This document shows, piece by piece, positions 41,115-51,128 of a stretch of 64,000 bases of DNA. The translations under genes were made by a program, and so were the position numbers. The notes beneath the pieces are model-generated. The model ran no database searches, was not told the DNA's origin, and saw only the letters and a program-made list of their open reading frames with translations. The stretch is from Clostridium homopropionicum DSM 5847 (GTDB lineage: Bacteria > Bacillota > Clostridia > Clostridiales > Clostridiaceae), in the NCBI RefSeq assembly GCF_001263795.1, contig NZ_LHUR01000013.1:110478-174477 (forward strand). Reading direction: 5' to 3'. Each line of letters starts with the position of its first letter. The stretch's first letter is position 1.

Positions 41115-41143
41115 TTGACGATGTATAAGTTATATAATATTAT
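41115..41143 (+). promoter_or_regulatory. Sigma-A promoter of acpP
   Basis: TTGACG (41115-41120), 17 bases, TATTAT (41138-41143). Confidence 0.6.
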
Positions 41144-41178
41144 CATATTGTAGAAATTATAATTAGGAGGTGAAGAAA

Positions 41179-41412
41179 ATGGTATTTAACAGAGTTAAAA
41201 AAATTATAGCAGACCAACTAGGTCTTGATGAAAATACAATAAAATTGGATTCATTGTTTGTTGATGACTTAGGTGCTGATTCTTTAGATGTTGTAGAACT
41301 TATTATGGCATTAGAAGAAGAGTTTGATATTGAAATACCAGATGAAGAAGCTGAAAAGGTAACAAAGGTTGGAGATGTAGTAGAATACATTAGTAGTCAT
41401 ATTGAAGAATAG
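41179..41412 (+). CDS. acpP: Acyl carrier protein
   Basis: 77-residue acidic helical protein. The phosphopantetheine site is Ser35 in the DSL motif ([10 protein letters not shown]). ATG 41179 follows AGGAGGTG; the in-frame GTG at 41170 is part of that site. It has its own promoter and terminator. Confidence 0.97.
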   Translation: MVFNRVKKIIADQLGLDENTIKLDSLFVDDLGADSLDVVELIMALEEEFDIEIPDEEAEKVTKVGDVVEYISSHIEE

Positions 41413-41413
41413 C

Positions 41414-41446
41414 CAAAGTCCCGTAAACTACGGGACTTTGATCTTC
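41414..41446 (+). terminator. Terminator after acpP
   Basis: CAAAGTCCCGTA (41414-41425) and TACGGGACTTTG (41429-41440) are perfectly complementary with a three-base loop. The T-run is imperfect (ATCTTCTTTT). Confidence 0.8.
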
Positions 41447-41469
41447 TTTTAGATAAAAGGAGCAAGAAT

Positions 41470-42183
41470 ATGAAAAAGAATAGGCAAAATACGTTGGCTA
41501 AATTAGAAAATATACTTAATATTAAGTTTAATAATATAGAGTTATTAGATATGGCGCTTTCGCATAGTTCATATGTAAATGAGAACAAGAATTTATGTTC
41601 AAATGAGAGATTAGAATTTTTAGGAGATTCAATACTTCAATTGTGTATTTCAGAAATATTATATAATACATACAAAGATAAACCAGAAGGATTTTTAACT
41701 AAAAAAAGATCTCTTATAGTTTGTGAAAATTCTTTATACAATGTAGCTACTAAATGGAATATTGGCGAGTTTATTAATATGAGTAAAGGTGAAGAACTTA
41801 CTGGTGGAAGAACACGTATATCAATCCTTGCTGATTGTGTTGAAGCTATTATTGCTTCCATATATTTAGATTTAGGATATTCTGAGGCTAAAAGATTCAT
41901 TGAAGAGAATTTTAGTGAAATATTATTAAAGGCCCATAAGGATGAAATTATTTTAGATTATAAGACTAAGCTTCAAGAGATTATTCAAAGCTATGGCGAT
42001 TATAACATTGAGTATAACCTATTAAATTTTGAAGGGCCGCCCCATAGAAGAAAATTCTATTCAGAAGTATTGGTAACTCCATTAGTTTCTGGCACAGGTG
42101 AAGGTTATAGTAAAAAAGAATCTGAGCAAAATGCTGCAAAAGAAGCTTTAGAAAAGTTAGGAGATATGCAAGAAAATGAATAA
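41470..42183 (+). CDS. rnc: Ribonuclease III
   Basis: Cuts double-stranded RNA, including rRNA precursors. The 237-residue product has the RNase III signature NERLEFLGDSILQLCIS, the acidic ADCVEAIIASIYLD, and a C-terminal double-stranded RNA-binding domain (about 160-230, ending SKKESEQNAAKEALEKL). The last eight bases overlap the radical SAM gene. Confidence 0.96.
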   Translation: MKKNRQNTLAKLENILNIKFNNIELLDMALSHSSYVNENKNLCSNERLEFLGDSILQLCISEILYNTYKDKPEGFLTKKRSLIVCENSLYNVATKWNIGEFINMSKGEELTGGRTRISILADCVEAIIASIYLDLGYSEAKRFIEENFSEILLKAHKDEIILDYKTKLQEIIQSYGDYNIEYNLLNFEGPPHRRKFYSEVLVTPLVSGTGEGYSKKESEQNAAKEALEKLGDMQENE

Positions 42184-43261
42184 ACATTACATAATTCCTA
42201 TATTTGTACCCCATGAAGGATGTCCACATGACTGTGTATTCTGCAATCAAAAAAGCATAACTGGGGTATTAGAAAAAGTAACACCTGAATTAGTAAAAGA
42301 AACTATTGAAGACTATTTAAGTACTATTGATTATACAAGTTCTACCGTGGAAGTATCATTTTATGGTGGAACTTTTACTGCAATTCCAATAGAAAAGCAG
42401 AAATCCTTTTTACACGTGGCAAAAATGTATAAGGATAGAGGACTTATAAAGTATATTAGATTATCTACTAGACCAGATTATATTAATATAGAAATTTTAG
42501 AAAATCTTAAAGCTTACTCAGTAGATATTATTGAATTAGGGGTTCAATCTTTAGATAGAGAAGTATTGATTAAGGCTGGCAGAGGTCATTCTGTAGAAGA
42601 CGTATTTGAAGCTTCTAAATTAATTAAAAAGTATGGATTTATTTTAGGTCATCAAATTATGATTGGTTTACCAGGAGATAATTACAAAAAAGACTTAGCT
42701 ACTACTAAAATGATAGTTCAGATGGAGCCAAGTATGGCAAGAATATATCCAGCACTGGTAATAAAAAATACTGCTATGGAGACAATGTATAAGTTAAATA
42801 AGTATACTCCTTATACTTTAAATGAAGCAATAGAAATTTCAAAGGATATTTACTCTATTTTTGTAGCTAATGATATAAATGTTATCAGAATAGGACTTCA
42901 GCCTACTGAAGAAATAACTTATGATAGAGATTTAGTTGCTGGTCCATTTCACCCATCTTTTAGAGAATTAGTTGAAGGAAGCTTAATAAATGAAATAATT
43001 AGAGAAAATATTAGTGATGGATTTATAAACAATATTGAAATTCATATAAATAGCAAAGACTTATCAAAGCTATATGCTTATAAAAAGAAATTTTTTAATG
43101 ACATGATAGAACAAATTAAAACAAATAAAATAAGTGTTTTTCAAGATAACAATATAGATAGAAATGGTTTATTGTTATATATCGACGAAAACTGTAAAAA
43201 AATAAATATTAAAGAATATTTACAAACAAAGTATAAAGAAGGATATTTTAATACAATATAG
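42176..43261 (+). CDS. Elp3-like radical SAM protein
   Basis: 361 residues. 4Fe-4S ligands Cys16, Cys20 and Cys23 (C-x3-C-x2-C in GCPHDCVFCNQ) sit in an Elp3/MiaB-type SAM barrel with EVSFYGGTFTAIP, RLSTRPDYI and ELGVQSLD. The acetyltransferase domain of true Elp3 is missing, so tRNA acetylation is not supported and the substrate is unknown. It is coupled by overlap to rnc, an arrangement conserved in clostridia. Confidence 0.83.
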   Translation: MNKHYIIPIFVPHEGCPHDCVFCNQKSITGVLEKVTPELVKETIEDYLSTIDYTSSTVEVSFYGGTFTAIPIEKQKSFLHVAKMYKDRGLIKYIRLSTRPDYINIEILENLKAYSVDIIELGVQSLDREVLIKAGRGHSVEDVFEASKLIKKYGFILGHQIMIGLPGDNYKKDLATTKMIVQMEPSMARIYPALVIKNTAMETMYKLNKYTPYTLNEAIEISKDIYSIFVANDINVIRIGLQPTEEITYDRDLVAGPFHPSFRELVEGSLINEIIRENISDGFINNIEIHINSKDLSKLYAYKKKFFNDMIEQIKTNKISVFQDNNIDRNGLLLYIDENCKKINIKEYLQTKYKEGYFNTI

Positions 43262-43330
43262 AATATATTCCCTATAAAACATATAAGAAGCAATTATATT
43301 TAACAATTATTTTTGTAGGGAGGATTATTA

Positions 43331-43591
43331 ATGGAAGTATTAAAGGTATCAGCTCAATCTCAACCAAAATCTGTAGCAGGTGCGTTAGCAGCAATATTAA
43401 GAGAGTGTGGAAGTGTTGAACTTCAAGCAGTAGGTGCAGGAGCAGTAAATCAAGCAGTAAAAGCGCTAGCTATTACAAGAGGCTTTGTAGCTCCTAATGG
43501 TATAGACTTGGTAGTTATACCAGCATTTTCTCAAATCTTTATTGATGGGGATGAAAGAACAGCTATAAAGTTTATAGTGGAACCTAGATAA
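43331..43591 (+). CDS. spoVS: Stage V sporulation protein S
   Basis: 86 residues, MEVLKVSAQSQPKSVAGALA..., with VELQAVGAGAVNQAVKALAI, the SpoVS/Alba-like nucleic-acid-binding pattern. In Bacillus it affects spore coat and septation timing. It follows GGGAGG and is closed by a compact terminator. It lies just before smc. Confidence 0.94.
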   Translation: MEVLKVSAQSQPKSVAGALAAILRECGSVELQAVGAGAVNQAVKALAITRGFVAPNGIDLVVIPAFSQIFIDGDERTAIKFIVEPR

Positions 43592-43600
43592 TGAATTAAA

Positions 43601-43624
43601 AGCCGTGCATTGCACGGCTTTATT
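43601..43624 (+). terminator. Terminator after spoVS
   Basis: GC-rich palindrome AGCCGTGCATTGCACGGCT (43601-43619) followed by TTATTACTTTT. Confidence 0.8.
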
Positions 43625-43749
43625 ACTTTTAATTTTTACAGTATTTATTTGATATTTATCATAATTTGCTTTAAAATTATAAGATAAAATTAATAAAATT
43701 TTCAATTTACTTATTTAGCAATAACTAATTAAAAATAGGAGAGGTTATT

Positions 43750-46700
43750 ATGTTTTTGAAGTCACTTGAGATAAGAGGCTTTAAATCTTTTGCAGATAAA
43801 ACGGAATTATTATTCAAGGATGGAATAACTGTAATTGTTGGGCCAAATGGAAGCGGAAAAAGTAACATTTCCGATGCAGTAAAATGGGTTTTAGGAGAGC
43901 AAAGTATTAAAAATCTTAGAGGAGGTAAAATGCAGGATGTTATATTCTCTGGTACTGCATACAGAAAGCCAGTTGGTTTAGCACAAGTTAGTCTTGTATT
44001 AGATAATAGTGATGGAGAGCTTCCAGTAGAATACAATGAGGTAACTGTTTCAAGGAGAATATATAGATCTGGTGAAAGTGAGTATTACATAAACAATACA
44101 AAGTGTAGATTAAAAGACGTTCAAGAACTTTTCATGGATACCGGTATTGGTAAAGAAGGTTATTCTATTATTGGACAAGGCAAAATTGAAGCAGTATTAA
44201 GTGGAAAGCCTGAGGAAAGAAGAGGTATATTAGAGGAAGCGGCTGGTATTGTAAAGTTCAAGACAAGAAAAGAGGAAGCAGAAAGAAGACTTGAAAATAC
44301 TGAGCAAAATCTTCAAAGAATAAATGATATTTTTAGTACATATGAAGAGAGGATTGAACCGTTAAATTTAGAACGAAATAAAGCTAAACAATTTTTAGCA
44401 CTATCGGAAAGCTTGAAGTCAAAAGAAGTAACTCTAGTGCTTTATAATATTGATAATATTGAAAATAAAATTGCCAACATAAAGAAAAGTATCTTAGAAA
44501 ACGATTTGCGACAAAAGGAATTTTTGAAAGAAATAAACGATTATAAATTAAATTTAGAAGCTTTAAATAAAGACATGGAAAAGTTTCAACTAGAAAGCGA
44601 GTCTGAAAAAAATAATTATTACCATAAGAAGAGTGAAATTCAAAATCTTAATTCTGAAATTGACTTGTTAAATGAAAGAATAAAAAATTTAAATGAATCA
44701 ATAGAAAAGGATATAAAAAAACATGAGCAAATCCTTAAGCGTCAGGAAGAACTTCGTAAAAACTTACAAGATTTTAAATTAGAAGAAGAAAGATATATCT
44801 TAGAACAAGAGAGCTTGAATAAAAACATACTTGAGAATGAGAAGTTAATTGAAGAAAAAAGGATTAACTTAGAAAAAGAAAACTATACTCTAAAAGAATT
44901 AAAAGCTTATAATGAAGAACTATTGAATAAAATATCTGAAAATAAAAATGAAACATCAGTTAAAAAAAATAGTATTGAGAATTTTAAAAATAGACTTCGA
45001 GAACTTAAATTAACAAATGAAACTTATTTAAGCTCTATTAAAATTAATACAACTACAAAAGACAAGCTATTAGAAGAATATAATAATGTTGAAGAAAAAA
45101 TAAAGAATTATGAAGAACAGTTAGAGAATAATAATATAGAAATAATAAAAGCTACTAAAATTTTAAAAAATAATGAGTTAAAATACAGGGAAATATATAA
45201 TGAGTTTAATAGAGTAGAGGCGAATAAAAACGCATTAATTAATTTGGAAAAACACTACGAAGGATATAGTAAATCAGTAAAAAATCTCATGCAACATATT
45301 GATAAAGGAGAAATACCTTCTGCTATTGGGAACGCTAGGATTTTAGGAGAGGTATTAAAAGCTTCAGAAAATATGGAAACTGCTATTGAAGTTGCATTAG
45401 GAAGCAGTATCTCAAATATTATTACGAGTAATGAAGAAATTGCAAAAGAATTAATTAACTATTTAAAGCAATATCATCTTGGTAGGGCAACATTTTTGCC
45501 ATTAACAATCATTAAGGGTAAAAGAATTTCTATTCCAGATAAAATAGAAGGAATTAAGGGGTTTATTGGCATAGCCAGCGAATTGGTTGAATGTGATGTA
45601 AGTTACATAAATGTAATAGAACATATTTTAGGACGTACATTAATTTCTAAAGATATGGGGAGTGCTTTAGCCATTGCAAAGGAAACAAATTATAGCTTTA
45701 GAATTGTTACTCTTTTTGGAGAAATGATAAATCCAGGAGGATCGTTAACAGGTGGAAGTATTTTTAGCAAGAATACTAACATAATTGGAAGAAAAAGAGA
45801 GATAAATAGACTAGAAGAAAAGTTGATGAATTATAATTCTACTTTAAAAAGCTTAAATGAAATCATCCTTAAAACTAAGGAGAATATTAAGTTATTTGAT
45901 GATGCCATTGTAGATATAAAAGATAAATTATATGGAGAATATATAGAAAAAACAAAAATTAAAGAAAAGATTAATGCTTTAAATAATGAAGGTGACAAAC
46001 TTAAAAATACTATAAATATTTCTGAAAAAGAGATTTGTGTTACATTAGAAAATATAAATGAAAATGAAGAGTGTATTAAAAATATTAGCAATACTATTTC
46101 TCTATTAGAAGAGGACGTAGCTAATATTTCTTCTAAAATAGAAGAAATAGAAACTTTATTCAAGGCAGAAGAGGAGAAAATTTTTAAAATAAATGAAGAG
46201 ATTACTTTAATAAAAGTGAAAAGAGCACAGATTGATGAGACTATATTAAATAAAACAAGAGAAATAAAAAGAGTTAAAACAGAATTAGAACAGTTAATCT
46301 TAGAAATTAATAATTTGGAAAAGGAAATTAAAGATTCACAGGAAGGAATATCTAAAGCACAAGATAAAATCAACCAAAATACTGATAAAATAAATGAAAT
46401 TAGTAGGGATTTATCAAACTTAGAAGAAAAATTTAAAAATAATGAATTAAGAAGAATTAAAATAAAAGAGGATACTAATCATAATTCAGAAAACTTAGAA
46501 AGAGTCAGAGTCTTGCTTGATAAAGGAGAAAAGACTCAAAATAATCTGCAGCTATCTTTAGTTAAGAATGAAACTGAAAGGGATGTATTTTATTCAAAGC
46601 TCAATGAAGAGATGGGGCTAACTTATGCTGAAGCATTAGAGTTAAAACTAGAGAGTGATAATGTAGAACAATTTAAAAATGAAATTACTGAATTGAAAAA

Positions 46701-47307
46701 AGAGATAACTTCATTAGGTACTGTAAATTTAGGTGCAATTGAAGAATATGAACAATTGATTGAAAAGTATAATTTTATGAAGAATCAAAAGGATGATTTA
46801 ATTAAGGCGAAAGAAGAATTGATAAATGTAGTTAATGAAATGACTGATAAAATGAGGACAGTATTTAATTCAAACTTCCTTAAGCTAAGGAAAAATTTCA
46901 ATGAAACCTTTAAAGAATTATTTAATGGAGGAAATGCTGACCTTATTTTAGATGAAGGTGATGAATTAACAGCAAATATAGAAATAAATGTTCAGCCACC
47001 AGGTAAAAAACTTCAAAATATTAATTTGATGTCTGGTGGAGAAAAAGGTCTATCAGCTATTGCTTTATTATTTGCTATTTTAAAAATGAAACCTTCTCCA
47101 TTTTGTATACTAGATGAAATAGAAGCAGCCTTAGATGATTCAAATGTAGCAAGATATGCAGATTTTTTAAAGAAATTTTCTAAGAATACTCAATTTATTA
47201 TAATTACACACAGAAAGGGAAGTATGGAAGTAGGAGATGTGCTTTATGGTATTACAATGGAGGAAAAAGGTGTTTCGAAGGTAGTATCTGTTGATTTTGG
47301 TAATTAA
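43750..47307 (+). CDS. smc: Chromosome segregation ATPase SMC
   Basis: Core of the bacterial condensin with ScpA/ScpB. The 1185-residue product has Walker A GPNGSGKSN (31-39) in an N-terminal half-ATPase. A long coiled coil (about 170-500) leads to the hinge (about 515-665, with GSLTGGSIF), and a second coiled coil follows. The C-terminal half has signature LMSGGEKGLSAIALLFAI and Walker B FCILDEIEAALDDSN. It is followed closely by ftsY, as in Bacillus. Confidence 0.97.
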   Translation: MFLKSLEIRGFKSFADKTELLFKDGITVIVGPNGSGKSNISDAVKWVLGEQSIKNLRGGKMQDVIFSGTAYRKPVGLAQVSLVLDNSDGELPVEYNEVTVSRRIYRSGESEYYINNTKCRLKDVQELFMDTGIGKEGYSIIGQGKIEAVLSGKPEERRGILEEAAGIVKFKTRKEEAERRLENTEQNLQRINDIFSTYEERIEPLNLERNKAKQFLALSESLKSKEVTLVLYNIDNIENKIANIKKSILENDLRQKEFLKEINDYKLNLEALNKDMEKFQLESESEKNNYYHKKSEIQNLNSEIDLLNERIKNLNESIEKDIKKHEQILKRQEELRKNLQDFKLEEERYILEQESLNKNILENEKLIEEKRINLEKENYTLKELKAYNEELLNKISENKNETSVKKNSIENFKNRLRELKLTNETYLSSIKINTTTKDKLLEEYNNVEEKIKNYEEQLENNNIEIIKATKILKNNELKYREIYNEFNRVEANKNALINLEKHYEGYSKSVKNLMQHIDKGEIPSAIGNARILGEVLKASENMETAIEVALGSSISNIITSNEEIAKELINYLKQYHLGRATFLPLTIIKGKRISIPDKIEGIKGFIGIASELVECDVSYINVIEHILGRTLISKDMGSALAIAKETNYSFRIVTLFGEMINPGGSLTGGSIFSKNTNIIGRKREINRLEEKLMNYNSTLKSLNEIILKTKENIKLFDDAIVDIKDKLYGEYIEKTKIKEKINALNNEGDKLKNTINISEKEICVTLENINENEECIKNISNTISLLEEDVANISSKIEEIETLFKAEEEKIFKINEEITLIKVKRAQIDETILNKTREIKRVKTELEQLILEINNLEKEIKDSQEGISKAQDKINQNTDKINEISRDLSNLEEKFKNNELRRIKIKEDTNHNSENLERVRVLLDKGEKTQNNLQLSLVKNETERDVFYSKLNEEMGLTYAEALELKLESDNVEQFKNEITELKKEITSLGTVNLGAIEEYEQLIEKYNFMKNQKDDLIKAKEELINVVNEMTDKMRTVFNSNFLKLRKNFNETFKELFNGGNADLILDEGDELTANIEINVQPPGKKLQNINLMSGGEKGLSAIALLFAILKMKPSPFCILDEIEAALDDSNVARYADFLKKFSKNTQFIIITHRKGSMEVGDVLYGITMEEKGVSKVVSVDFGN

Positions 47308-47333
47308 ATTATATTTATTAGGAGATGATATAA

Positions 47334-48245
47334 ATGCTTGGGAATTTGTTTGATAAATTAAAAACTGGTTTAGTTAAAACAAAAAATAACTTTACTGAAA
47401 AAGTATCAGAAGTATTGAATTTAGCTGTAAAAATTGATGATGAATTGTATGAAGAACTAGAAGAAATATTAATTACAGCTGACATAGGCGTTGAAACCTC
47501 ACTAGAAATAATGGATAAGTTAAAAGAAAAAGTACAGGAGAATAAAGTTAAGGATCCTAAAGAGGTTTATACTTGTTTAAAAGAAGTTTTAACTGAAATG
47601 CTTGATGATGGAACAGCTGATGTAAAGATTGACAATAAGCCAAAGGTTTTATTAGTTATTGGAGTAAATGGAGTTGGAAAAACAACTTCTATTGGTAAAA
47701 TGTCATATAAATATAAAAAAGATGGCTTAAAAGTAATAATGGCAGCTGCTGATACCTTTAGAGCAGCTGCTATAGATCAGCTAGAAATATGGAGTAATAG
47801 AGCAGGAGTAGATATTATAAAGCATCAAGAAGGCGCAGATCCTGGATCAGTAGTTTTTGATGCTATACAAGCAGCTAAAGCAAGAAAATCAGATTTATTA
47901 ATCTGTGATACAGCAGGTAGACTTCATAACAAGAAGAATTTAATGAATGAATTAGAAAAAATTAATAGAATAATTGATAGAGAATATGGTGATGCACATA
48001 AGGAAACTTTGCTAGTTTTAGATGGAACAACAGGACAAAATGCACTTCAACAAGCAAAACAATTCAAAGAAGTATGTCCTATAGATGGAATTATTTTAAC
48101 CAAGCTAGATGGAACTGCAAAGGGTGGCGTCGTAATAGGAATAAAAAATCAATTAAATATACCAGTAAAGTTAATTGGAGTTGGAGAAGGAATTGAAGAT
48201 TTACAAGAATTCAACTCAAAAGATTTTGTGGAAGCACTTTTTTAA
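47334..48245 (+). CDS. ftsY: Signal recognition particle receptor FtsY
   Basis: Membrane-associated SRP GTPase. The 303-residue product is a short form without a long acidic A domain. The N domain (about 1-95) is followed by the G domain with GVNGVGKTT (110-118), DTFRAAAIDQL, DTAGRLHNK, TKLDGTAKGG and GVGEGIEDLQEF. It sits upstream of ylxM-ffh, which encode the rest of the SRP system. Confidence 0.97.
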   Translation: MLGNLFDKLKTGLVKTKNNFTEKVSEVLNLAVKIDDELYEELEEILITADIGVETSLEIMDKLKEKVQENKVKDPKEVYTCLKEVLTEMLDDGTADVKIDNKPKVLLVIGVNGVGKTTSIGKMSYKYKKDGLKVIMAAADTFRAAAIDQLEIWSNRAGVDIIKHQEGADPGSVVFDAIQAAKARKSDLLICDTAGRLHNKKNLMNELEKINRIIDREYGDAHKETLLVLDGTTGQNALQQAKQFKEVCPIDGIILTKLDGTAKGGVVIGIKNQLNIPVKLIGVGEGIEDLQEFNSKDFVEALF

Positions 48246-48265
48246 TAAGTGTTAAGTAAAAATAC

Positions 48266-48294
48266 TTGACACCATGTTCTTAATTTGATATTAT
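48266..48294 (+). promoter_or_regulatory. Strong sigma-A promoter of ylxM-ffh-rpsP
   Basis: Perfect TTGACA (48266-48271), 17 bases, TATTAT (48289-48294). Confidence 0.8.
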
Positions 48295-48316
48295 CTATTA
48301 CGGAGTTGATGATTAC

Positions 48317-48664
48317 ATGGAGGATAGAGTAAGAATTTCTATTTTAATGGATTATTACAAAGAACTCCTAACGGAAAAACAAAAGGATATTATGGAACTG
48401 TATTTTAATGAAGATTTATCTTTAGCAGAAATATCTGAAATTACTAATACAAGCAGGCAGGCTATTTATGATATTATTAAAAGGTGCAACAAACTGTTAG
48501 ATGATTATGAAGATAAATTAAAGTTATTTGAAAAAAGTATTAAATCTAAAAAAAATAAAGAAATAATCATCGAAAAATTAACCTTGCTAGAAAAAGATAC
48601 TAATAAGAAAGAATGCTTAGATTTGTTAAAAGAAATAAAGGTAAATATTATAGATTCTATTTAG
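48317..48664 (+). CDS. ylxM: Helix-turn-helix protein YlxM (UPF0122)
   Basis: 115 residues. A sigma-70 region 4-like helix-turn-helix, TEKQKDIMELYFNEDLSLAEISEITNTSRQAIYDIIKR (broken here only in description), covers about 19-58, and a helical tail follows. The gene always precedes ffh in this group; in streptococci the protein modulates SRP assembly. The start follows CGGAG. Confidence 0.88.
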   Translation: MEDRVRISILMDYYKELLTEKQKDIMELYFNEDLSLAEISEITNTSRQAIYDIIKRCNKLLDDYEDKLKLFEKSIKSKKNKEIIIEKLTLLEKDTNKKECLDLLKEIKVNIIDSI

Positions 48665-48674
48665 GAGGATCCAT

Positions 48675-50027
48675 ATGGCGTTTGAAGGATTAGCATCTAA
48701 ACTTCAGGATACTTTAAAAAAATTAAAAGGCAAAGGTAAACTCTCTGAAAAAGATATTAAAGAAGCTATGAGAGAAGTTAAGCTAGCTTTACTAGAAGCA
48801 GATGTTAACTATAAAATCGTTAAAGACTTTGTAAAGAATACTGGTGATAAATGTTTAGGAAATGAAGTTATGACAAGCTTGACACCAGGACAACAGGTAA
48901 TAAAAATTGTTAACGATGAGTTAAAAGAGCTAATGGGCAGCACTGAAAGTAAGATAAATTTTTCTCCTAATGGTTTAACAATTATAATGTTAGCTGGATT
49001 ACAAGGTGCTGGAAAAACCACTATGGGTGGAAAGCTTGCTCTTGATCTTAGAAAAAAAAATAAAAGACCATTACTAGTTGCCTGTGATGTATACAGACCG
49101 GCGGCAATTAAACAATTGCAAGTGGTTGGTAAACAAATAGAAGTACCAGTGTTCTCTATGGGTGATAAAATAAGTCCAGTAGATATTGCAAAAGCTTCTA
49201 TAGAATATGCTAAAAATAATGATTTGAATGTAGTAATTATAGATACTGCTGGAAGACTTCATATTGACGAAGAGTTAATGAATGAATTAAAGAATATAAA
49301 AGAAAATGTAGAACCAAGTGAAATTTTGCTTGTAGTAGATTCCATGACAGGTCAAGATGCAGTTAACGTTGCTGAAAGCTTTAATAATGCTTTGGACATT
49401 TCTGGAGTTATTTTAACAAAACTTGATGGTGATACTAGAGGTGGAGCTGCCTTATCAATAAAGGCTATCACCGGTAAACCTATTAAATATGTTGGACTTG
49501 GGGAAAAAATGAACGATTTAGAAATTTTTTACCCAGATAGAATGGCATCTAGAATTCTAGGTATGGGTGACATTTTATCTTTAATTGAAAAAGCACAAGA
49601 AGCTATGGATGATTCTAAAGCTAAAGAACTTGGCGATAAAATGATGAGTCAAGATTTTAATTTAATAGATTTTAAGGAATCTATGGTTCAATTAAAGAAA
49701 ATGGGCCCTATGGGTAAAATATTAGAAATGATTCCTGGAATAAACAGCAAGCAGCTTCAAGGGATAGATTTAAGCCAAAGTGAAAAAGAGATTAAAAAAA
49801 TTGAAGCTATTATTGATTCAATGACAATTAAAGAAAGAAAAGATCCTACTCTAGTAAGTAATTCTCCTTCTAGAAAGAAAAGAATTGCAAGTGGGTCTGG
49901 AACTACTATACAACAGATTAATAAATTGCTTAAAGATTTCCAGATGATGAAAAAGATGATGAAACAAATGAAAAATAGTCCAAAGTCGTTTAAAAAGGGT
50001 ATGTTTGGAAAATTTCCATTCATGTAA
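48675..50027 (+). CDS. ffh: Signal recognition particle protein Ffh
   Basis: 450 residues. The N domain is followed by a GTPase with GLQGAGKTT (108-116), DVYRPAAIKQL, DTAGRLHID and TKLDGDTRGG. A C-terminal methionine-rich M domain binds signal peptides and SRP RNA, ending MMKKMMKQMKNSPKSFKKGM. AGGAGG precedes the ATG, and the gene is in an operon with ylxM and rpsP. Confidence 0.97.
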   Translation: MAFEGLASKLQDTLKKLKGKGKLSEKDIKEAMREVKLALLEADVNYKIVKDFVKNTGDKCLGNEVMTSLTPGQQVIKIVNDELKELMGSTESKINFSPNGLTIIMLAGLQGAGKTTMGGKLALDLRKKNKRPLLVACDVYRPAAIKQLQVVGKQIEVPVFSMGDKISPVDIAKASIEYAKNNDLNVVIIDTAGRLHIDEELMNELKNIKENVEPSEILLVVDSMTGQDAVNVAESFNNALDISGVILTKLDGDTRGGAALSIKAITGKPIKYVGLGEKMNDLEIFYPDRMASRILGMGDILSLIEKAQEAMDDSKAKELGDKMMSQDFNLIDFKESMVQLKKMGPMGKILEMIPGINSKQLQGIDLSQSEKEIKKIEAIIDSMTIKERKDPTLVSNSPSRKKRIASGSGTTIQQINKLLKDFQMMKKMMKQMKNSPKSFKKGMFGKFPFM

Positions 50028-50058
50028 ATAGATATATACTTTTAAGGAGGTGAAATTA

Positions 50059-50316
50059 ATGGCAGTTAAGATAAGATTAAGAAGAATGGGTGCAAAGAAA
50101 GCTCCATTTTATAGAGTTATTGTTGCTGATTCAAGGTCTCCAAGAGACGGTAGATTCATAGAAGAAATAGGGTACTACAATCCAGTTTCTGAACCTAAGA
50201 CAATAAAGATTGATGAAGAAAAAGCTGTTCAATGGGTGAAGAATGGTGCTCAACCAACAGATGTAGTTAGAAGATTATTTGAAGAAGCTGGAATAAATGA
50301 GAAGCTTTCTAAATAA
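50059..50316 (+). CDS. rpsP: 30S ribosomal protein S16
   Basis: 85 residues, [26 protein letters not shown]..., the S16 pattern. ATG 50059 follows AAGGAGGTGA; the upstream GTG at 50050 is part of that site. The order ffh-rpsP-khpA-rimM-trmD-rplS is that of B. subtilis. Confidence 0.97.
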   Translation: MAVKIRLRRMGAKKAPFYRVIVADSRSPRDGRFIEEIGYYNPVSEPKTIKIDEEKAVQWVKNGAQPTDVVRRLFEEAGINEKLSK

Positions 50317-50335
50317 TAACCTGGGGGTGTAGTAG

Positions 50336-50563
50336 ATGAAAAATTTACTTGAAATAATAGCTAAAGCTTTAGTTGATAACCCAGAAATGGTTAGTGTAAA
50401 CGAAATTGTTGGTGAACAATCTATAATTCTTGAATTAAAGGTTGCTCAAGAGGATATGGGAAAAGTAATTGGAAAACAGGGAAGAATTGCAAAAGCAATC
50501 AGAACTGTTGTAAAGGCAGCAGCTGTAAAAGAAGATAAGAGAGTTGTTGTTGAAATTATCTAG
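50336..50563 (+). CDS. khpA: KH-domain RNA-binding protein KhpA
   Basis: 75-residue single KH domain with the GxxG loop GKQG in DMGKVIGKQGRIAKAIRTVV. In other Firmicutes KhpA pairs with KhpB/EloR to bind many small RNAs and affect cell elongation. GGGGGTG precedes the ATG, and a terminator follows. Confidence 0.93.
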   Translation: MKNLLEIIAKALVDNPEMVSVNEIVGEQSIILELKVAQEDMGKVIGKQGRIAKAIRTVVKAAAVKEDKRVVVEII

Positions 50564-50585
50564 TTACATATACATTTAAGACTAG

Positions 50586-50615
50586 AAGAGTTAGGTAATC
50601 CTAACTCTTTTAAAT
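50586..50615 (+). terminator. Terminator between khpA and rimM
   Basis: AAGAGTTAGG (50586-50595) pairs with CCTAACTCTT (50600-50609) around a four-base loop and is followed by Ts. Confidence 0.8.
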
Positions 50616-50639
50616 ATATAATAAAGGAGTATAAGTATT

Positions 50640-51128
50640 ATGAAACAGTTTCTTACTGTGGGAAAAATAATAAATACTCATGGAATAAAAGGAGAAGTAA
50701 AAGTTCAATCAGCTACTGACGATTTGAATAGATTTAAAAGCTTAAAAAAAGCTTATATAGATAATGTAGAAGTAGAGGTTTGTGGATGTAAGCTTCAGCC
50801 CAATAAAGCAATATTAAAAATAAAGGGCATTGATACTATTGAAGAAGCAGAAAGACTTAAAAATAAAGAAATTAAAGTGGAAAGACAGAATGCTATAAAG
50901 CTAAAAAGAGATTGTTATTTTGCAGCAGATATAGTCAACTGTAATGTATATGATGAAAATGGCTTATACCTTGGAAAAGTAAATGATATAATTTATACTG
51001 GAAGTAATGAAGTATACTGTGTTGAAGGAGAAAAAGAAATTTTAGTTCCTGCTTTAAAGAGTATAGTCACGGATATAGATATTGAAAATAATAAGATAAT
51101 AATAAAACCATTGGATGTATGGCAATGA
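50640..51128 (+). CDS. rimM: 16S rRNA processing protein RimM
   Basis: 30S maturation factor of 162 residues. The N-terminal domain starts [20 protein letters not shown] and the C-terminal PRC-barrel has [21 protein letters not shown] and [10 protein letters not shown]. The stop codon overlaps the trmD start as ATGA. Confidence 0.95.
   Translation: MKQFLTVGKIINTHGIKGEVKVQSATDDLNRFKSLKKAYIDNVEVEVCGCKLQPNKAILKIKGIDTIEEAERLKNKEIKVERQNAIKLKRDCYFAADIVNCNVYDENGLYLGKVNDIIYTGSNEVYCVEGEKEILVPALKSIVTDIDIENNKIIIKPLDVWQ

Noticed and set aside
45831..46373. Open frame of 180 codons on the minus strand inside smc
   Set aside because: It lies opposite the smc coiled coil, is Ser/Ile/Leu-rich as expected for the complement of Lys/Glu-rich codons, and lacks a ribosome site.
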